From positions 80,594,569 to 80,658,568 of the forward strand of contig NC_067195.1 in assembly GCF_000699445.3 (NCBI RefSeq): a DNA stretch of 64,000 nt. Direction: 5' to 3'. The DNA comes from Schistosoma haematobium (taxonomy: Eukaryota; Platyhelminthes; Trematoda; Strigeidida; Schistosomatidae). Under the pieces are notes generated by a model. The model ran no database searches and was not told the origin of the DNA. It worked only from the letters and a program-made list of their open reading frames with translations. Both the position numbers and the translations under genes were made by a program. The first letter of the stretch is position 1. Each line of letters begins with the position of its first letter. This document shows, in pieces, positions 34,352 to 45,576 of this stretch.

Positions 34352-34488
34352 AGGAATGGAAAGAGAAGTAACTATGAAAAGGATGAATAACAACTGGAAA
34401 CAGATGAAAAGGAATGCCCAGGACAACGTTGGGTGGAGTGTGCTGGTGGGCGGCCACGAGGAGTAACAAGCGTAAGTAAGTAAGTAAG
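34352..34488 (+). mobile_element. RTE 3' end fragment
   Basis: Last about 135 bp of the RTE: MKRMNN, NAQDNVGW, then GAGTAACAAGC(GTAA)n. Confidence 0.8.
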
Positions 34489-34951
34489 AAATCACTTTTT
34501 TTTCTATTTCTTTGTTGTTTTTTTTCATTTATATCCATGAGAAAGTTTAATCATGGTTGAGTATGTCTTTTTGATTTATGGAACAGTGATACATCAGTCA
34601 ATAATGATGAAAAAACCAAAAAAATAAACATTTACAACTGTCAATGAATTATGCTTAAGTAAATACTGATTGTTTGCTTGTTTATTTGTTTGTTCATTAT
34701 TGTCCATGTATTTAATTATTATCTTTTTTTTCAGAAGGAAATATTTAATTTAGGATGTATATTACATTGAGTTATAAAGGGAAAAATAGTCAATGATGAA
34801 GATTGTTGTAGATATTCGAAAACGTTGAATACTTTCAATGCCACCCTGATCCTTGTAAATGATCAGTTCAGTAATATTACCTGATAATAACAAGAACAAC
34901 AAATAATGTGTAAATACTGAGTATCATTATTCGATAATAATTACTTTGTGT
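34489..34951. other. AT-rich, nothing recognised
   Basis: A (GT)n run at 34947-34960 forms part of the next insertion target. Confidence 0.5.
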
Positions 34952-34965
34952 GTGTGTGTTCGGTT

Positions 34966-35754
34966 CTATCGCAATCGCAACAACAAATGCAGGAGAAAAC
35001 GACCAGTGTAGAAGCAGCCTCAGCAGCATCAGTAGGTCTCAATATACAAAGGGAAAAGCAAGGTTCTCCGATACAACACAGCATTCACCAATCCAATCAC
35101 AATTGACGGGGAGGCTTTGGAAGATGTGAAAACCTTTACATATCTGGGCAGCATCATTGATGAACACGGTGGATCTGATGCAAATATGAAGGTGCGGATC
35201 GGCAAAGCAAGAGCAGCATATTTACAATTGAAGGACATCTGGAACTCAAAACAACTGTCTGTCAAACAACACTAAGGTCAGGATTTTCAATACAAATGTC
35301 AACACAGGTCTACTGTATGGGACGGAAACCTGAAGAACTACGAAAGCCATCATCCAGAATATACAGGTGTTTATTAACAGTTGTCTACACAAAATACTTC
35401 GGATCCGTTGGCCGGACACTATTAGCAACAACGTACTGTGGGAGAGAACAAACCAGATTCCAGTGGAGGAAGAAATCAGGAAGAAGCGCTGGAAGTAGAT
35501 AGGACACATATTGAAGAAATCACCCAACTGCATCACAAGACAAGCCTTCATATGGATCCTCAAGGCTAAATATAGGAGGAGAGGAAGACTAAAGAACACA
35601 TTACGCCGGGAAATGGAGACAGACGAGTGAAAAATGAACAAGAATTGAATGGAATTAGAAAAGAAGGCCCAGGACAGAGTGGGGTGGAGAATGCTGGTCG
35701 TCGGCCTATGCTCCATTAGGAGTAACAGGCGTAAGTAAGTAAGTAAGTATGTAA
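34966..35754 (+). mobile_element. Short RTE-derived element with 14-bp TSD
   Basis: Nearly identical to 22522-23326: only about three differences from 35030 to the 3' end, and more in the first about 50 bp. Flanked by perfect GTGTGTGTTCGGTT at 34952-34965 and 35755-35768, so it is an independent insertion, not a segmental copy. It carries the same one-base frameshift (CTGTCTGTCAAACAACAC). Confidence 0.9.
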
Positions 35755-35857
35755 GTGTGTGTTCGGTTGAGTTTATTTGTGTGATTCGTTTTGTTAGTAT
35801 AATGCAACCTATAGTTCAGATGAATTCATTTTGTAATAGTTGTTTGGATGTTCTCTT

Positions 35858-36058
35858 TAATGTTAAGGACTGTAACTGATCAGTCAATTATTGCACAAAA
35901 TAGAGGCTATCTGAACTCGGAAAGTGGAAGAATAAAGTGATAACCATTGGAGAGAACAATAATGGGTTCGAGCTGCTTAGTGAACATCAACTCTGGGATT
36001 CAGGTGTATTCAGCTGACAAGTTTTAAATAGGACGAAACGAGTGTCCTGGATAACACG
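35858..36058 (+). mobile_element. Family A SINE, decayed
   Basis: Recognisable GGGTTCGAGCTGC, AACATCAACTCTGGGATTCAGG and CAGCTGACAAG..GGACGAAACGAGTGTCCTGG. Core mutated. Confidence 0.65.
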
Positions 36059-36564
36059 GTTACTGTTCAGTTGTTTCTCAGTTATTTACATTCAATATTT
36101 TTTATTATTTGTGTAAACAATCCTCAACAGAAATGTTAGTTGGCATAAATGTTTAGGTGCATAACTATTTGACATAATGATTTAGAGTACGTAGTGTAAT
36201 GACTAGGTAAAATATTGACTACATCAGCATAATATTTGTAAGTATCCAATTTTTAGTGTTGGTTGAAATCGAATGAAACACATATCATCGATGGAGTTGC
36301 TTGACGAATGTCCTAACTCTTGAAGTGAATGAAGATGGAAATATGAACCATTCGGTCTCAATATAGTGTGAAATCAAATGAAACATTTTCCATTGTCTAT
36401 CGTACTTTCAGTGTTCCAGTAAAACAGTAAATGACCAAAAATTATATCAGAAGAGCTAAAAATTAACTGAAACAAATAACCATTAAGCATAGGAAATACA
36501 TAAAAATAATCAGATGAAAAAGGGGAATAAAAACTTAGCACATAATACTCATTTAGATGGAGAC
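36059..36564. other. AT-rich, nothing recognised
   Basis: No gene or recognised repeat. Confidence 0.5.
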
Positions 36565-36650
36565 TTAGAACAGAGACGTTCCACATCAGGGCGAAACAGT
36601 TGTTTGGTTCTTTCAGTTTTTCATTGGTGGTCTGGTTAAGATTAGTTGGT
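36565..36650 (+). mobile_element. Family B SINE remnant
   Basis: CGTTCCACATCAGGGCGAAACAGTTG.. and TTCATTGGTGGTCTGG resemble the B ribozyme and tail. Weak. Confidence 0.45.
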
Positions 36651-36975
36651 GATTGCAACTAAGAAAATGGCGAAAGCTGTTTATTCTATCGAAAGTAGAA
36701 TAATTGAGTTGTACAATCAAAATATTCTCTGTCAAGTAGTTTATTTCAACGAAGCCACGTTAAAATAATTCTTATTTGTTTAAGTAAAAACATACCAGCT
36801 GTCATTTGATCATTTGAATTGATATACCATAGGGTTGTAAAAGTCTCCTCGCTCATGTTTAAAGCTATTTCACCAGCAATCAGGTTCGAGTTATCCTCAA
36901 AATAAATGTGGTTTTATTTTCATGCTCAAACATCTATATATACTGAACAAGTATTGTTTAATAGTATTGTTTACA
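36651..36975. other. AT-rich, nothing recognised
   Basis: No gene or recognised repeat. Confidence 0.5.
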
Positions 36976-37290
36976 CAATGTTCTGGTGTGGGACTCCTCG
37001 ACAGCGCACACGCATAGTCACGCATACGGGACTGGAACCCAGGACCTCCCGGCTCTCGTGAGCACTCTTCTACTGTAGACCAGGATCCAACGGTGTTAAT
37101 GTCTAACTTCAATCAATCCCCGATATTACACGACCATGGATTCGAGTCCTATTAGCTGGATAGTGGATTTGGACTGCTGAAAAGTGCCAAACCAGGACGA
37201 AACAGCTGTCCAGTGCTTCCAGGTTTTTACTGCGGTTCTAATATTTATCGGCTCATGATCTCAGTTAAACTTCAACAATCTCCACAACCC
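36976..37290. mobile_element. Family B SINE head-to-head dimer
   Basis: Minus-strand piece (36976-37132: ribozyme inverse, head inverse GACCAGGATCCAACGGTG) faces a plus-strand piece (37133-37290: GGACTGCTGAAAAGTGCC..GACGAAACAGCTGTCCAGTG and tail CTCCACAACCC). Both cores are altered. Confidence 0.7.
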
Positions 37291-37966
37291 AACGTTCATA
37301 CTTGAATAAACATTGAAAAAAATCATATTTCTAGAAAAATGTAATATATTTTTTGACAGTTACTCTAATTGTCTTAGAAGTGGCTGATGAAAGCAACTGC
37401 ATTTCATCTTGATTTTCAAAATTCAACTTTTAATAAATTTAGTTTCGGCTGAGGAATCTCAAATAGGACGAAACTCATCATTTCGGTTTAACCTATAGCC
37501 AGTATAAAAAGCTAAGATGAACTATGAAGATACGCACAAATGTTATTTTGTTAAACACATGAAAAGTACAATTTATTTGCAAATTTTAGTAATGATTTTT
37601 TTGTTTAATTTATTTGTTCTATCACTATTAAAATTCTAGACGCAAACATGTAATAAATCATATATTTTTACAAATTTATGTAATTTTCGACGGTATTCAA
37701 TGTTAGATATTCAGATCATTAAATTTCCATTCAACGTGGAAACGTTTCACAACGTTTCAAAGAACATTTTTCGTTTCTACTTTTCTTGTCGGTGTCAAAT
37801 TTAAACCAAACAAACTCAATGTAACTGCAATATTTTAATATCACTGATCTGATATGACCACACATTATGGTCAATTTAAAAAAAAACGAGTTGTAACCTG
37901 CCTAAGTGACAAAAGCTTTCACAAAGAATTGTTGTTATGGAAATTAAACGAGTATGAATACATTCT
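37291..37966. other. AT-rich with a weak A remnant
   Basis: 37448-37482 (GGCTGAGGAATCTCAAATAGGACGAAACTC) resembles an A/B ribozyme core without stem I. The rest is unrecognised. Confidence 0.4.
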
Positions 37967-38482
37967 TGTTATGACTTTATGTCCGGCTAGTTATCACGTG
38001 ATTTATCCACCAATCAAAATACGACTTATACAATCTAAGCACTGTGCCAAACCGATGACCTTCGACCGGTATGAGCAGCCTAGCGTCCTTATTGGTCCTA
38101 TGTCCGCCTAGTCCGTTCACTTGAGTCCAGAACACTAAATACCAGCTTCCAATATGCGAATCATATATTTCAAACATACTGTGTTTATATATAAAACAAA
38201 CAGACCGCAATGCACCATAAAATAGGAAATAATATTTGTACACAATAAAGCCAAAAAGTGGCTGTGAACGTGGGAGGCAGTAGTCAATAAACTGAATATA
38301 GCTTGAGAACAGTAAATTGTACAATAATAAATTATAGGTCAAAATAAAGCTTATAATAAGAGGAATATAAATATACATAATCTAATTGTTGAATAATTAT
38401 ACAATAAGAATATTTGTAGAATATTAGTCCATTAATAGACCCCGGAAGTTACTTGTAATTTAATCTTCACTAGGATATAACA
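37967..38482 (+). mobile_element. Solo LTR, family LTR-2
   Basis: TGTTATGACTTTATG to GGATATAACA, 516 bp. Flanks ATTCT (37962-37966) and GTTCT (38483-38487) are a 4-of-5 match to a TSD. Confidence 0.78.
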
Positions 38483-38810
38483 GTTCTAACGCTACTGATC
38501 AAACAATATGTGCTTAGGGCTACACACCTATAATAGATGTTTTTATATAACCTTTACACATAGATTACTAATTTAACGCCTTAACAAACATTAACATCAC
38601 TTAAATTGATATAGAAATTTAAATGGTTTTTGTTGATGTGATAGTCATACATAACTAAATGGCTCTTTATCATAGTCTACACTGACTAGATGATGATGAT
38701 CACCATTGAACTATGAATGTTCATATATATAGATTAGAAGCATATCAAGTGATTTTTATTTAACAAGAGATAAATTTAAAGGAATAAAAGTTAAATGAAA
38801 TCTAAACAAA
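38483..38810. other. AT-rich, nothing recognised
   Basis: No gene or recognised repeat. Confidence 0.5.
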
Positions 38811-38821
38811 CTAATAATATT

Positions 38822-39220
38822 ATCAGAAGGGGTTTGTAGAGATTTTAGAAATTTCACAAATTGAAATTATGAGGCAAATGAAGCGAGACCACCATGGAAA
38901 ACCTGGAAGCACTGGACACCCGTTTCGTCCTAGTATGGGACTCCTCAGAAGCGCGTATCTGCGATCCCGCACTCCGCGAGATTCGAACCCAGGACCGATC
39001 AGTCTCGTGCCAGGTGCTTAACCAACTAGACCACTGAACTGGCCGGCATCCAATGGTGTTAATATCTAACTTCAACCAATCCACGAAGTTGCGCCACAAT
39101 AAACCATTGCCTTTAGTGAGCTGAGGAGTCCCATACTGGGACGAAACGGCCGTCAAGTGCTTCCAGGTTTTCCATGGTCATCTAGCTTCAAATGACTCAT
39201 GATTTCAATCTGTGAAACTA
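38822..39220. mobile_element. Family B SINE head-to-head dimer
   Basis: Minus-strand full-length-like copy (38822-39120) meets a plus-strand piece that starts exactly at the ribozyme core CTGAGGAG (39121). Flanks CTAATAATATT and CTAATATATT differ by one base and are a likely TSD. The plus core is intact except GTCC reads GTCA at the cleavage flank. Confidence 0.78.
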
Positions 39221-39230
39221 CTAATATATT

Positions 39231-39854
39231 CTTCAAATTTTAAGCGCCACCAAATGTTGACCTTGAATAAGTGTAATAAACAACTCATTTATTGTCCTCA
39301 TCAATAAGGTAATATTAAGTCATAGAATCTAGTTCAACTATAGTTTATCACATGTTTCATTTATCTAGGGAAATCATAATTAACAATTAAAGATTTATAA
39401 TTACTAGTAAAAAATAAAAAAACTTAGTGAAATGATGTATACAACTGTTTCTAATCGAACATTATTTAAACCAACAATATATGTATTGAACATTGAGCCA
39501 TAGTAACAGTAAAATGAGGTCAAAACAAGATCTTTAAAAATGTTCGAGTTCAACGTTTATTAATCATTAAGGTTTGTTCTTTTGTTTTCTTTCTTTTTTT
39601 TTCTTCATTTATTGATATAGACATAACGATGAAAATATTTTAGCCAAGTGTGTTTTACTTTATTTTTTTCTTTCTTTACATTTTCTTTACATTATGTATA
39701 TGATTATAAGTGAAAATAAAATTATTCTATATTTTTTAATCTTTTTGTTTGTTTGTTTGTTTAATTACTGTGACCTATAGTTTATTTTCTTTAGTGACAC
39801 AACTTTATTTTCAAAAAAATTAATTATTATTGTTTAGTTTTTTAAATATCTTAG
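39231..39854. other. AT-rich, nothing recognised
   Basis: T-rich tracts and (GTTT)n near 39744-39762. Confidence 0.5.
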
Positions 39855-40048
39855 TGTTAAGCAAAGATGGATAGTAAATAGTAGGTGGAGTCTAAGACGC
39901 GAATTTCGTCCTATTTAAGATTCATCAGCTGAATGTACCTGTTTTTCAGAGTTGATATTTATTCTGGGACTTGAACTCAGTACCATTCGCTTAGCAAGTG
40001 GCTATCAAAACTCATTAGCTAAATGGATAATATGATGATGTTTGAAGC
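39855..40048. mobile_element. Family A SINE head-to-head dimer, decayed
   Basis: Minus-strand A unit (39855-40000) then a plus-strand A head ACTCATTAGCTAAATGGATAA (40006-40048). Confidence 0.65.
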
Positions 40049-40082
40049 GTTTTTATACTTTATTTAATATAATCATTATTAT

Positions 40083-40350
40083 AAATTAAATTTTATTCGG
40101 GTCCGGGTCTGTTATGAGATAGTGACTCGCTGAAAAAAAATGGTATAATGGTTGAGTGTTCAGGCGCGAGACTGGTAGGTCGTTTGTTGGAATCTCGCGA
40201 GGTGGTATCGTGGATGCTCACTGGTGAGGAGTCCCACAATAGAACGAAACGGCTGTCCAGTGTTTCCAGGTTTTCCATAGTGGTCTAGATTCAATTGATT
40301 CATGATCTCAACCATAGAAATTACTATAATATCCACAAAAACCCTTCTGA
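40083..40350 (+). mobile_element. Family B SINE, subfamily a
   Basis: GGTCTGTTATGAGATAGTGACTC 5' module, head, ribozyme (CACTGGTGAGGAG, core C changed to G) and tail ending CCACAAAAACCCTTCTGAT. Confidence 0.82.
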
Positions 40351-40619
40351 TTTCCATATTATGTTTATTTTTTTTTTCATTTGAGCGTGTAGTGTCTGTT
40401 ATTATGTTAAGCCCATACATCTTATTCTAGCTTTCGGAAAGCTCAATCTGTTCATTCTACTTGAGTCACATCTTGACCTTGTTAATTATTCGCTTATCAA
40501 TCTTCACTGTTTTTGTATGAGCGCGTAGGTGCGTGTACACTTCTTATCCCATTACTCATCACTTGTCTGTAACTTAGTTTTGAGTAACTGTAAATATTGA
40601 TTAACGCTTGGTTAAATGG

Positions 40620-40800
40620 GAGTTGGCTTACCCGCCATCTCGACTGCGCGTCGCTTCGCTTCTCTCTATTCCATTCGCTTCATATACAGAATATATGTAT
40701 TCAAAAGTCCATTGTCGTTATTTGACATATCTAAATCCGTTGTTGACTAACGCGATTAAAGTCGATGGTTATATACAAGGATAGACGATAAGTATATCTC
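40620..40800 (-). mobile_element. LTR-3 family copy, partial
   Basis: Inverse of 4930-5100: CACTGCGCGTC-type block, TATTCAAAAGTCCATT and TAACGCGATTAAAGTCGA. Ends unclear. Confidence 0.5.
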
Positions 40801-41149
40801 AATATCAATCAGATACGATCTCCTTAGAGTCAGATCTCGGACCACTAAAGTGGAAAGCCCTTTCGGCAACATCGTCCGATCTAAATAACAACAAAAATAA
40901 CGAGCCCCACAAGCATCCAGTTAGCAAGATTGTTTTCAATGTTCCAAAAGGTCAAAACATAACGACTCATTCAGTAAAATAAAGAAAACAGTTTGAAGTA
41001 TTCTGAAAAAACAAAAAAAGAGTTTAGAGCGTTTAACATTTTGATAATTCATGATATCATTTGTAAGTATTATTGAAAAATTACAAGAAATTTCCATTAG
41101 TAAAGTTCAGTAGAAGTATTTGTGTTTCTTTACAGTTCATTTCCTTCAA

Positions 41150-41188
<39 letters not shown>

Positions 41189-41589
41189 CTAAGTTGATGT
41201 TGTTTAGCCCAATGTATAATGATAATGGAAATTCACTTGAACTGACAGAACTTATATTACTAACTCTTAAAGAAATGACTTATTCAATAGAACGTTAGAA
41301 ACATAAGTAAATACTTCCCAAAATGAACCATTTTATTGTTATTATAATACATAATAAGTCAGTAAGTATGAAATGGTCTTTAATAATTGACTTAGAAATA
41401 TGATTGATTTGAAAATAATTGAATCAGCATTTATTAAATATTATAATTTAACTGATTAAATTATTTAGTAATATAGAAATAATCAACAAAAGAATTATTG
41501 ACAGATCAATGTTGGAGTAAAATAAATTAATTGATCAATTCATGATCTCAATCAAAATTCAATAATATTCAAAACCCTATACTCATAAT
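40801..41589. other. AT-rich with (TA)n
   Basis: (TA)n at 41151-41185. No gene is visible. Confidence 0.6.
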
Positions 41590-41903
41590 TATCATGTGCT
41601 TACTGGTAACTAGCTTTGAGAGGTAATTCTCGGAGTTCTAGTGAGAAGCAGTGGTCATTGGAGTTCAATCCGTGTCGAATAGAGACAGGTATATACCTCA
41701 AACAGTAGATGAATGATTGCGCAAGATCATGGATCAACTGAACTTAAACATTAACACCGTCCGTTCACAGCTCTAGAGGTCTAGAGGTTAGGCGTTCGTG
41801 TGTGAACCTTAGGGTCCTAGGTTCGAGTCCCGTATGCGGGGTCGTGGGTGTGTATTGCTGAGGAGTCCCATACTAATATAAAAAGTTTGTACAGTGCTTT
41901 TGT
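41590..41903 (+). mobile_element. Family B SINE, subfamily b
   Basis: 5' module GCTTACTGGTAACTAGC..TCTAGTGAG, GTCGAATAGAGACAGG, tRNA-like head with B-box GGTTCGAGTCCC, and a degraded ribozyme (GAAAC lost). Followed by (TA)n to 41925. Confidence 0.78.
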
Positions 41904-41925
41904 ATATATATATATATATATATAC

Positions 41926-42744
41926 TATGAGAAAAACATTACCCTATTTTTGAGCACTATTTTAATAAGTTAGCAAGGAGATTAATGGATGCTTTTGTCG
42001 ATTTAAACTATATTTCATCGATAGTATGTGTTCAATTTTACTTAGAAGAAGATACAGAAACCTCAGATTCCATGAACAACACAATATTATCAAAGTACAT
42101 AGTAAAGTACATTTTTATTCAGTGTCACTGATCAGATACTGTCTCATTGTTTCTTATTTGTTTTTATGACATCAGTGTTCTTTTCTTTTTCTTTGTTTTG
42201 ACAGTTGATATTTTTTCATGGTGATAATTACTTTTAACGTGTACAAAATCTTTCAAAAATCATCTAAAGAAAGAATGATCTCAATTGTTTCCTCCAAAAG
42301 TATTTGTTGATGTTAACTTTCTTATTCAGTTTATCTTTAGAACTATATGAGTAATATTTAAAATCCTATTAAAACTGACACTCCATTCACGAATGAACTG
42401 TGATCGCATGTATCTTGGCACGTACCATTAGTGTTTACTGACTAGTGACATTTGTCTAGTATATCAACTCCTTCTTATTGCTGATCACGTTGTAATATGT
42501 TCATTAGTCTAAGTAACTCAACATTGTGTGAACTATATTTAGATGTAAGATGGTGGTGTCCACTACCACCAACCACCACTTTACAGTAATTATCCTTAGT
42601 TCTTTATTAAAAAGCTGTGTTCTATAACTATTGATAACAAAATGAATTTGACCTGCAAAACAACTGAGAACATAAGTGAAAACATAACGGAACTTAAATA
42701 AAAGTCCAATATTTATTAAACAAACAAATACGCAAATTAGTGGA
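41926..42744. other. AT-rich, nothing recognised
   Basis: No gene or recognised repeat. Confidence 0.5.
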
Positions 42745-42970
42745 ATCCAGGACTAGGTGGATAACGCGATGGCATTTGAGGCGAATGGTACTGGGTTTGA
42801 GTCCTAGAATGAACATCAACTCTGAGATTCAGGCACGTCCAACTGACGAGTTCCAAATAGGACGAAACACGCGTCCTGGATTCCACTGCTAGCCACGATC
42901 CATCTTTGCTTATAAAAGCTTGTGAATTAAGGCAATATCAAGGCATACGCACAGTATGCACATATGTCCG
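42745..42970 (+). mobile_element. Family A hammerhead SINE with tail
   Basis: A tiny inverted arm GTGGAATCCAG is followed by a plus head (GGTGGATAACGCGATGG; B-box GGGTTTGAGTCC), a ribozyme near 42837-42879 (CTGACGAG..GAAACACGCGTC) and the A tail AAGCTTGTGAATTAAGGC. All core bases are present, but stem I closes with a mismatch (TCCAA/CTGGA). Confidence 0.88.
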
Positions 42971-43174
42971 GTTCTCTTAGAAAACAATTTAAAATTACCT
43001 TAACCTATAAGGGTATATTATATATTATATAACATTTTCATTATTTCGAACCCTTTAGTAACACACACACATTATGTTTATTGTTTCATTAAATGTCTAG
43101 TGATCGAAACTTAAAATCACTTTATTATTTTTCAAGAGATATGTTCAGGAAAGCTAATATTTAGTTGTTTTTGT

Positions 43175-43373
43175 AACACCATTGAATGCTGGCTCAGTGG
43201 TCCAGTAGCTTGAGCGTTCGCGCGCGAGACTGAAGGCCCTAGGTTAGAATCGCGCGGGTGGGATCGTGAATACGCACTGCTGAGGAGTCCCACAATAAAA
43301 CGAAACGGCCGTCCAGTGCTTCCAGGTTTCCGATGGTGGTCTAACATCAATCGGTTCATGACCTCAATCAAAA
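43175..43373 (+). mobile_element. Family B SINE, subfamily b
   Basis: Head GGCTCAGTGGTCCAG, then ribozyme GCACTGCTGAGGAG..CGAAACGGCCGTCCAGTGC (43274-43319). The core is intact and stem I has six pairs, but stem II is spoiled by AAAAC. Tail to CTCAATCAAAAC. Confidence 0.85.
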
Positions 43374-43475
43374 CAATTTTCTACTTACGTTTACAATTAT
43401 ATCTGTCTCCTCTTTGTACTTGAAATTGATTGACATTGGCTTGTAATCAAATATATACTTCTACTATATATGAAA

Positions 43476-43812
43476 ATTATATTTGAAACGAAAAAGAAAA
43501 GGGGCAAAGAAGACACCGCAGTGGGAATTGGAACGAGACATGAAGAGGATGAATCGCAAGTAGAAAGACCTGGAAAGGATTGTCTAGGACAGAGACGGAT
43601 GGAGAATACTGGTGAGCGGCCTATGCTCCACTATGAGGATCCGATGCAAACGTAAAGGAGGTGATTCGCAAAGCAAGGAGAACATTCCTACAGTTGAAAA
43701 ACATATGGAACTCAAAACAACTGTCTGTCAACCCATATCAAACTCACAATCTTCAATATGAACGTCAACACAATTCTACTCTATAGATATGAAGCTTGGA
43801 GAACTACCACGA
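43476..43812 (+). mobile_element. RTE fragments in wrong order
   Basis: 43476-43635 is the RTE C-terminal end (MKRMN..ERIV-like, GTGAGCGGCCTATGCTCC). It is followed directly by 43636-43812, an upstream segment (GGATCCGATGCAAACGTAAAGG to GAAGCTTGGAGAACTAC). The order is reversed relative to an intact element, so it arose by tandem insertion or recombination. Confidence 0.75.
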
Positions 43813-43837
43813 CAGTATCATTTATTCGAGCTGTATA

Positions 43838-44215
43838 GTGTCATAACTTACGAACTTGTTACTTACTTACTTACTCCTGTTACTCCTCGTGAAGGAGCAT
43901 AGGTCGCTCACCAGCATTCTCCATCCAACCCTGTCCTGGGCAATCCTTTCTAGCTCCGTCCAGTTGTAATTCATCGTTTTCATATCTGCTTCTATTATCC
44001 GACGCAATGTGTTCTTTGGCCTTCCTCTATTCCGCTTCCCTTCAGGATTCCAAGTTAGGGCTTGTGCCCTATTAATATATAACTTAATGATACCGTCAAT
44101 TAGAGAACAGTGATTTATCGACTGGACCAATGACGCATAAACCTGTACGAACAGTCTAGAGTCCTTATCGGTCCTTCTTCCTGCCTAACCCTAGATTTAG
44201 AGCCCAATTTTTGTC
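43838..44215 (+). mobile_element. LTR-2 copy interrupted by an RTE fragment
   Basis: Starts TGTCATAACTTACGAACTTGT (43839), is split by RTE sequence 43860-44060, and resumes at GCCCTATTAATATATAAC (44066) through GACCAATGACGCATAAAC. The 3' half is missing. CTTGT occurs on both sides of the inserted piece (43855-43859 and 44061-44065). Confidence 0.72.
43860..44060 (-). mobile_element. RTE 3' fragment nested in LTR-2
   Basis: Reversed (GTAA)n and the C-terminal coding end; translates on the minus strand as [31 protein letters not shown]. About 200 bp. Confidence 0.82.
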
Positions 44216-44869
44216 AGAAATATTACTCTTCATCATCTATTGAGTGTGTAAATAGCACATTCGAAATCTTATTCTGCCAGCTTTAAGTTTTGATTATCAA
44301 ATTGTTTTTATCTCACATCTGCATTATTGATAGATTTTATCTATTACTTTCACTATTAAGTGTATGTGCATTCTTTATGTTGGGTCGCCGGCTTACTTAT
44401 TCTCTTACACTTTATTTTCTCAGATTTCTTCATATTAGCCTACTTTGCTCACTCTCCCAAAACATGATGCATCACCAGATTGGATATCATATATTGTGAT
44501 ATAAATGAATGGCTGATCATTTTCCAATGCTCTTGCAAAAGCAGAATCTTCAAATATTGAATAGATTGATAATTGTTAAGATAAGTAAATTGTTCTTTCA
44601 CGACAGTATCATTTCTTTAATCTGTATAGTCGTGTTCATAGTTAAAGTTACATATAGAACTCTATCATAAAATAGAGAGTCAGAAATCATTGAAAGTTTT
44701 CAATCATTGAATAAAAGTCAAACAATGGTCTGAAGGATAAGAAGAAATAGTTAGTTATAGATTAAGTGTGAAAGATAACTCTCCACTTGACGAATAAAAG
44801 GCAGGTAGAGAATAAGAAGATAAGTGAGATCAATGGATAAATAAATAGCGTCTTAAAGAAGCCCTTTTA
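44216..44869. other. AT-rich, nothing recognised
   Basis: ACGACAGTATCATTT near 44601 repeats sequence at 43808. No gene is visible. Confidence 0.45.
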
Positions 44870-45016
44870 CAGCTAACTTATAGTACTCCTCAGAAGAACG
44901 CATCCACGAACCCGCACGCGGGATTTGACCTAAGGCCTCTGATCTCGCATTAGAACTCTTAACCTGTAGAGCACTGAGCAAGTATGTATTGGTGTTAATG
45001 TCTAACTTCTTAATTC
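44870..45016 (-). mobile_element. Family B SINE, decayed
   Basis: Minus-strand ribozyme and head pieces (inverse of GTTCTTCTGAGGAGTAC, GCACGCGGGATTTGACC). It forms a head-to-head pair with the copy at 45080. Confidence 0.65.
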
Positions 45017-45272
45017 TGGTGAGAATCCCTGAACAGTGGGTTCCAATACGTATTTCGTGCAAGGCTGTTAACCACCCAAACAATCAAAGATGGTCGCTCA
45101 ATTTCGTGGATTACTTGAAGTTATACATTAACACTGTTGGATGACGGGTGAATATTCTAGAGCTTAAGAGTTTATGTGAGAGACCAAAGTTCTTGGACCC
45201 GAATCTCGCATGCTGGATTGTGGATACGTACTTCTGAGAAGTAGATGGTGGTTGGAGGTAGTCAACAGGAAA

Positions 45273-45315
45273 CCCTGGACCCGGGTTTCGTGCTACTTGG
45301 CACTCGTCAGAAAGG
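45273..45315 (-). ncRNA. Hammerhead ribozyme (family C, left arm)
   Basis: CCTTT-CTGACGAGTGCC..GCACGAAACCCGGGTC-CAGGG. Core intact, but the stem I pair next to the core is lost (T opposite C). Confidence 0.8.
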
Positions 45316-45533
45316 CGTACCTGTAATCTTGAGGGAACTGATGCTCCCTAGCGGATTCGATCTCGTGTCACCCAACTTCACAGTCAGAGACGTTACCACT
45401 GAGCTACATCTCAGTCCTACAGGAGGTTAGTCACGGCTCGGATAGCTCAGTGGTAACGTCTCTGACTGTGAAGCTGAGTGACACGAGATCGAATCCGCTA
45501 GGGAGCATCAGTTCCCTCAAGATTACAGGTACA

Positions 45534-45576
45534 CCTTGCTGACGAGTGCCAAGTAGCACGAAACCCGGGTCCAGGG
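45534..45576 (+). ncRNA. Hammerhead ribozyme (family C, right arm)
   Basis: CCTTG-CTGACGAGTGCC..GCACGAAACCCGGGTC-CAGGG. Stem I five pairs with one G-U, stem II GTGC/GCAC, stem III palindrome ACCCGGGT, cleavage expected after C45571. All core bases are present. Confidence 0.88.

Noticed and set aside
22522..35754. Segmental duplication of 22.5-23.3 kb to 35.0-35.75 kb
   Set aside because: The two copies have different TSDs and different flanks, so they are separate retroinsertions.
45420..45495. Possible tRNA genes (A and B boxes)
   Set aside because: Boxes are present in all SINE heads, but the acceptor stem and anticodon arm do not fold properly and each is followed by a hammerhead. They are tRNA-derived SINE heads.
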